In this document: positions 62,570 to 64,000 of the stretch, in pieces
How positions within the stretch are numbered: position 1 is the first letter of the stretch
Layout of the letters: the number at the start of each line of letters is the position of its first letter
NCBI GenBank assembly: GCA_018261905.1
Contig: JAGTRU010000004.1
Coordinates: 1 to 64,000, forward strand
DNA from: Pseudomonadota bacterium
GTDB lineage: Bacteria > Pseudomonadota > Gammaproteobacteria > Burkholderiales > Rhodocyclaceae
Reading direction: 5' to 3'
Length of the DNA: 64,000 nt
Position numbers and translations under genes: made by a program
Notes under the pieces: generated by a model
Seen by the model: the letters and a program-made list of their open reading frames with translations, nothing else
Told to the model about the DNA's origin: nothing
Database searches by the model: none

Positions 62570-64000
62570 ACTCCCTCCTGCGTTATTGGTAGCCGCACCA
62601 CCGAGTATTTCCGCCATCCCCAACCGGCTACGGCAAGCAGCAACAAAACTGCCCCCATCCAACCCGTCACGGCCGGCAGACTGCCCGGGACGGCCGGTTT
62701 GATTTCCGTCATTTCGAGACCGTTGACCGGTGGCGCTTCCGCCGCCGGCACGGGAGGCGCCGTGGTTGCGCTGGCAGCCGCTTGCGCCACCTTCGTCGCT
62801 GGCACCGCTTGTTGTCCAAGGCGGAATGCCTTTCCCTCACCCGGCACCGGCTGTTGCGCTGCGACATCGGCCAGTCGCCGGTCCTGGGTCTTGGCCTGGG
62901 CCGTCACTTGCGGACTCGAACAGGTGTCGACAGAGCAGGCGACACCAGCCTCGGCGATGCTTTCCTGATTCGCTTGCTGTAGCCTCGCCACGGTTTCCGG
63001 CGAAGCTTTCCAGTAGCCCTTGTTGACTGCTGTCAGCATGCGATCGACCATCACCTGGTAGGCGAGCATGTTCCCGGCCTCCCTGAATTTCTTGCGAATC
63101 CCGAGCTGGTGACGGTCGACGACATAGGTCTCGTACATTTCCTGCCACTTCGTATCGTCGATCTTGTCCGGGGTCGTCACCGTCCACCCCCACAGATGCT
63201 CGACGACCTTGTTGACGAAGCGGGCACCGGCATAGCCTTCCTGCAGCATGACCTCGATCCACTGCGGGTTGAGGTAGCGGGAACGCATTTCCCGTCCCAT
63301 GTATTTCTCCAGGGTTTCAGTTTTTGCTTCGTGCGGGTTGGCCATATTGGTCACCAGCACTTCCGGTGTCGAGCCATTGACCTGGCGGATGGCCAGCGCC
63401 GTGCCCCCCAGGTACTGGAAGAAATCGTCGTTATCGAGCGTTGCGTAAATATTCGACGAACGACTGTGAATGGCGGCCTCCGCCCCCTTGAGCGCCAGCT
63501 TGAAGAGATCGACGCCCAGTTGCGGCGCCGTCTCCTGCGTTACCTTGCCGTCCTTGATGACCCGGCCACCCCAGAAACCCTGACCGTAAGCGTGGCTCAT
63601 GCGCATGAAATAGACGTCGGCCACCTGCTTTTCGCTCTCCCAGGTATTGGAGAACGGGATCACCTTGTCGAGATTGGTCCCGTAGGCGCCGGAAGGCACC
63701 GAGAAGAGACGCACGGCAGCAAGTTTTTCGGCCTCTTCTTTGGCGACACCTTGCGCCATCAAGGCAGCCTTGGTTTCCTGCACGTGCTGGCGCAGGGGAT
63801 TGTCGCCCTCCGACGCCTCACGTGCAGCGCTGGCGGCCTCGTCGAGAAGTTTCATCAAGTTAGCAAAGAGATCGCGGTAAAGACCGGAGGGAACCACCGT
63901 CACATCGACTCGCGGCCGCTCCAACTTGTCTCTGGCAATCGCCACCACCCCGGCGACCCGACCACGCGCATCCCACACTGGTTTGACACCCCACAGGGCC
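62566..64000 (-). CDS. CobN/HmuS-like chelatase subunit with C-terminal membrane anchor, partial
   Basis: The frame is open to the window edge, so only the C-terminal ~478 residues are seen. They begin ALWGVKPVWDARGRV, then RPRVDVTVVPSGLYRDLF, LPSGAYGTNLD..., YFMRMSHAYGQGFWGG, DDFFQYLGGTALAI and WIEVMLQEGYAGARFVNKVVEHLWGW, all typical of CobN/BchH-class chelatase large subunits. After ~335 residues an Ala/Pro linker leads to one membrane helix (WMGAVLLLLAVAGWGWRKY), absent from standard CobN. This resembles the HmuS branch linked to heme uptake. It is coupled to the TonB receptor (ATGA overlap). Confidence 0.85.
   Translation of the reverse strand, partial: ALWGVKPVWDARGRVAGVVAIARDKLERPRVDVTVVPSGLYRDLFANLMKLLDEAASAAREASEGDNPLRQHVQETKAALMAQGVAKEEAEKLAAVRLFSVPSGAYGTNLDKVIPFSNTWESEKQVADVYFMRMSHAYGQGFWGGRVIKDGKVTQETAPQLGVDLFKLALKGAEAAIHSRSSNIYATLDNDDFFQYLGGTALAIRQVNGSTPEVLVTNMANPHEAKTETLEKYMGREMRSRYLNPQWIEVMLQEGYAGARFVNKVVEHLWGWTVTTPDKIDDTKWQEMYETYVVDRHQLGIRKKFREAGNMLAYQVMVDRMLTAVNKGYWKASPETVARLQQANQESIAEAGVACSVDTCSSPQVTAQAKTQDRRLADVAAQQPVPGEGKAFRLGQQAVPATKVAQAAASATTAPPVPAAEAPPVNGLEMTEIKPAVPGSLPAVTGWMGAVLLLLAVAGWGWRKYSVVRLPITQEGV

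Overview
The window is a G+C-rich bacterial chromosome segment with tightly packed genes. Its gene content suggests a beta-proteobacterium, most likely of the Rhodocyclales type (Dechloromonas, Azonexus or Zoogloea relatives): PhaM and a secreted PHB depolymerase, a fused IcmF mutase, ornithine-lipid genes olsBA, the aroQ-accB-accC-prmA block, Mpl, a MaeB-type malic enzyme, and a liv-type ABC operon with CoA ligases. The placement is an inference from gene families; no rRNA or tRNA gene was found.

Layout. 0-3.2 kb: the 3' end of a PKD-repeat surface protein, a small exported protein, and the hydrogenase maturation genes hyaD and hypC; the hydrogenase itself is not in view. 3.3-10.8 kb: a membrane-anchored methyltransferase, a Cache histidine kinase with a tail-to-tail LuxR-type regulator, phaM, an AEC transporter, an NfeD/QmcA pair and an NTF2-GGDEF cyclase. 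10.9-21.9 kb: a nine-gene minus-strand operon (acyl-CoA ligase, livG, livH, livM, livK, livF, PaaK-like ligase, a periplasmic unknown, alpha-methylacyl-CoA racemase). A Crp-family regulator is transcribed divergently, and a near-perfect dyad overlaps a TATAAT box in front of it. Together these look like uptake, CoA activation and racemisation of a carboxylic acid. 22.1-33.1 kb: a DUF3999/DUF2339 pair, a PHB depolymerase and a large SNF2-type ATPase.

33.2-37.85 kb is a visibly A/T-richer cassette of four exported proteins (a beta-barrel, a lipoprotein hydrolase, a proline-rich coiled-coil protein and a TPR/SH3-like protein). On its left it is preceded by an 81-bp decayed copy of an internal part of icmF; the intact icmF lies on its right. 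This is the best candidate here for an undescribed system. 37.9-43 kb: icmF, a divergent AraC-type regulator and an exported unknown.

43.4-56.6 kb is an almost entirely minus-strand block: aroQ-accB-accC-prmA, a DUF3426 protein, a PfkB kinase, a glycine-zipper lipoprotein, olsB-olsA, apaH, and an RND efflux MFP and pump. The olsB start lies in a perfect hairpin preceded by a six-codon leader ORF. 56.7-64 kb: mpl and maeB convergent on a strong bidirectional terminator, then a TonB-dependent receptor coupled to a CobN/HmuS-like chelatase with a C-terminal membrane anchor that runs off the window.

A dispersed repeat of about 100-160 bp, with ends related to GCAGAGACGCAGAGG, occurs six times between genes (2.7, 7.3, 10.8, 22.0, 28.8 and 43.3 kb), four of them in convergent gaps.
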